From: Paraburkholderia caribensis
Lineage (GTDB): Bacteria > Pseudomonadota > Gammaproteobacteria > Burkholderiales > Burkholderiaceae
DNA: 64,000 nt
Assembly: GCF_002902945.1 (NCBI RefSeq)
Contig: NZ_CP026104.1
Span: 310,001-374,000 of the forward strand
Direction: 5' to 3'
The notes below the pieces were generated by a model. That model searched no databases. It saw only the letters and a program-made list of their open reading frames with translations, and was not told where the DNA came from. A program made the translations under genes and the position numbers. Positions 63,061 through 64,000 of the stretch are shown one piece after another. Within the stretch, counting starts at the first letter, position 1; every line of letters starts with the position of its first letter.

Positions 63061-64000
63061 ATGGTTATCTCGTCGACTGCACCCCTCTACACCATTCACG
63101 AGACAGCGCTACACGCGATGTACGCCGACCTCGAACGCGTCGCGCAGATACAGGACAAGGTTTTCATCGGTGCGCCCGGGACCATCGTCCAGCACCGCAA
63201 AGGCAACGCTGACTACTACGCGCGTCAGTATCTCGATGGCGACGGCCGACAGCGGCAGGCGTATCTCGCGGGACCCGTCGGCTCGCCTGAGGCGGACGCG
63301 CTGAAACAGTCGGTGCAGGACCGTATCGACGAAGTCAAGGCCGTGATCAAGACGGTGCGCGAACTCGCCAAGCTTAACTTCGCCGTGGCCGACTCGAAGA
63401 CCTATGCGACTGTTGGCGCACTGTTCAACCACGGCGTGTTTGCCGCGGGCGGAACGCTGGTCGGTTCCCACGCGTACGGTGTGATTCTGAACCGGCTCGG
63501 TATCCGCGCGGCAAGCTATCACACCGAAGACATCGACATTGCGCGACGAGAGCAGCTCGCGCTCTCCGATATCCCGGCCGGCGGCCTTCTCGACATCCTC
63601 CAGCAGACGGGCATCCGGTTTGTCGAAGTGCCAGGGCTCGACCGGTCGGCGCCAGCAACGTCCTTCAAGGAAGCGGGAGCGTCGCGTTTTCACGTTGACC
63701 TGCTTGTGCCGTCGTCCGACGAGAATTTTACAATCCGGCCGGTACCCGAACTCAAGGCGCACGCCACCGGCCTCCCCTACCTCGCTTACGTCCTTGGAAC
63801 CTCGCAGGACGGCGTGCTGCTCTCGCGCCACGGCGCAGTGCCGGTACGCGTGCCTGATGCCAACCGGTTTGCCGTGCATAAGCTGCTCGTCTCCCAGTTG
63901 CGCACGAACGACAGCACGAAATCTCTCAAGGATCTGAAGCAGGCAGCCGTTGTCATCGGCTTTCTCGGTGAGCATCATCCCGGCAGTATCGAGGATGCGT
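63061..64000 (+). CDS. GSU2403-family nucleotidyltransferase-fold protein (partial)
   Basis: The frame opens at ATG 63061 and has no stop to the end of the window (313 codons seen), so the C-terminus is outside. The nucleotidyltransferase motif GGTLVGSHAYGVILNRLG (about 130) is followed by YHTEDIDIAR, whose DxD would bind metal and nucleotide. Earlier there is VQHRKGNADYYARQYLDGDG. The family (NTP_transf_8) has no well-settled role; members occur on plasmids and islands. The start is placed at the first ATG after two palindromes. A long minus-strand frame over the same bases is a shadow. Confidence 0.85.
   Translation, partial: MVISSTAPLYTIHETALHAMYADLERVAQIQDKVFIGAPGTIVQHRKGNADYYARQYLDGDGRQRQAYLAGPVGSPEADALKQSVQDRIDEVKAVIKTVRELAKLNFAVADSKTYATVGALFNHGVFAAGGTLVGSHAYGVILNRLGIRAASYHTEDIDIARREQLALSDIPAGGLLDILQQTGIRFVEVPGLDRSAPATSFKEAGASRFHVDLLVPSSDENFTIRPVPELKAHATGLPYLAYVLGTSQDGVLLSRHGAVPVRVPDANRFAVHKLLVSQLRTNDSTKSLKDLKQAAVVIGFLGEHHPGSIEDA

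Noticed and set aside
63109..63978. Long minus-strand open frame of 289 codons at the right end
   Set aside because: It is the complement of the nucleotidyltransferase gene, which has clear motifs on the plus strand.
1..64000. CRISPR arrays, tRNA and rRNA genes
   Set aside because: No regularly spaced repeats, cloverleaf with CCA-type ends or rRNA signatures were seen in any gap.

Overview
The window is high-GC DNA from a beta-proteobacterium, most likely Burkholderiaceae (Paraburkholderia, Burkholderia or Caballeronia). This rests on the gene families: a Comamonas-type pmd protocatechuate 4,5-cleavage operon, many LysR regulators, a Burkholderia-style porin, IS1182 and IS6 elements, and MHS and PotABCD-like transporters. 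It reads like an accessory stretch of a secondary chromosome or megaplasmid: catabolic islands, duplicated housekeeping genes and about ten broken or truncated genes. No rRNA, tRNA or CRISPR array was seen.

Layout. Bases 1-1990 hold debris and small genes: an integrase tail, a DUF1488-like protein, an HU-like gene without a normal start codon, and a frameshifted SET-domain gene. Bases 1991-6278 hold an AraC regulator divergent from a five-gene run (SDR, VOC, saccharopine-reductase-like, two NTF2-like proteins) ending in an SDR scrap. Bases 6453-8693 hold an alpha/beta hydrolase lacking its nucleophilic serine and a 5'-truncated IS1182 transposase. Bases 8782-14089 hold an SDR, two HD-domain (cyanamide-hydratase-like) paralogues, a MocR regulator, a cupin and an AhpD-like protein. 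Bases 14632-20626 hold LysR, argC, a second valS of archaeal/actinobacterial type, and a nonsense-broken kinase-like gene. Bases 20873-26990 hold a GlcD-like flavoprotein, an MHS transporter, a sulfatase, a divergent LysR, and a frameshifted integrase. Bases 27217-37169 hold a PotABCD-like ABC importer with a GMC oxidoreductase, a double CoA-transferase and a LysR. Bases 37341-40840 hold an intact IS1182 element and chimeric remnants of a chemoreceptor gene. Bases 41038-57673 are the main catabolic island. Bases 57850-64000 hold an IS6 element, a CqsS-like hybrid kinase with a KASIII-like enzyme, and a partial nucleotidyltransferase gene.

How the genes work together. In 41-57.7 kb a porin and a FadL-type channel would admit an aromatic compound. 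A GMC alcohol dehydrogenase and an aldehyde dehydrogenase could oxidise a side chain, and a phthalate-dioxygenase-like Rieske oxygenase with its reductase would attack the ring or a substituent. The pmdU-E-F-D-A-B-C genes then take protocatechuate by 4,5-cleavage to pyruvate and oxaloacetate. Two LysR regulators read divergently from the two transcription units, each with a palindrome in the promoter gap.

The most novel-looking unit is at 58966-62607: a ketosynthase-III-like enzyme 27 bp upstream of a sensor kinase whose membrane domain resembles the Vibrio quorum-sensing receptor CqsS. No CqsA-type synthase is present, so the ketosynthase may make the signal that the kinase detects.
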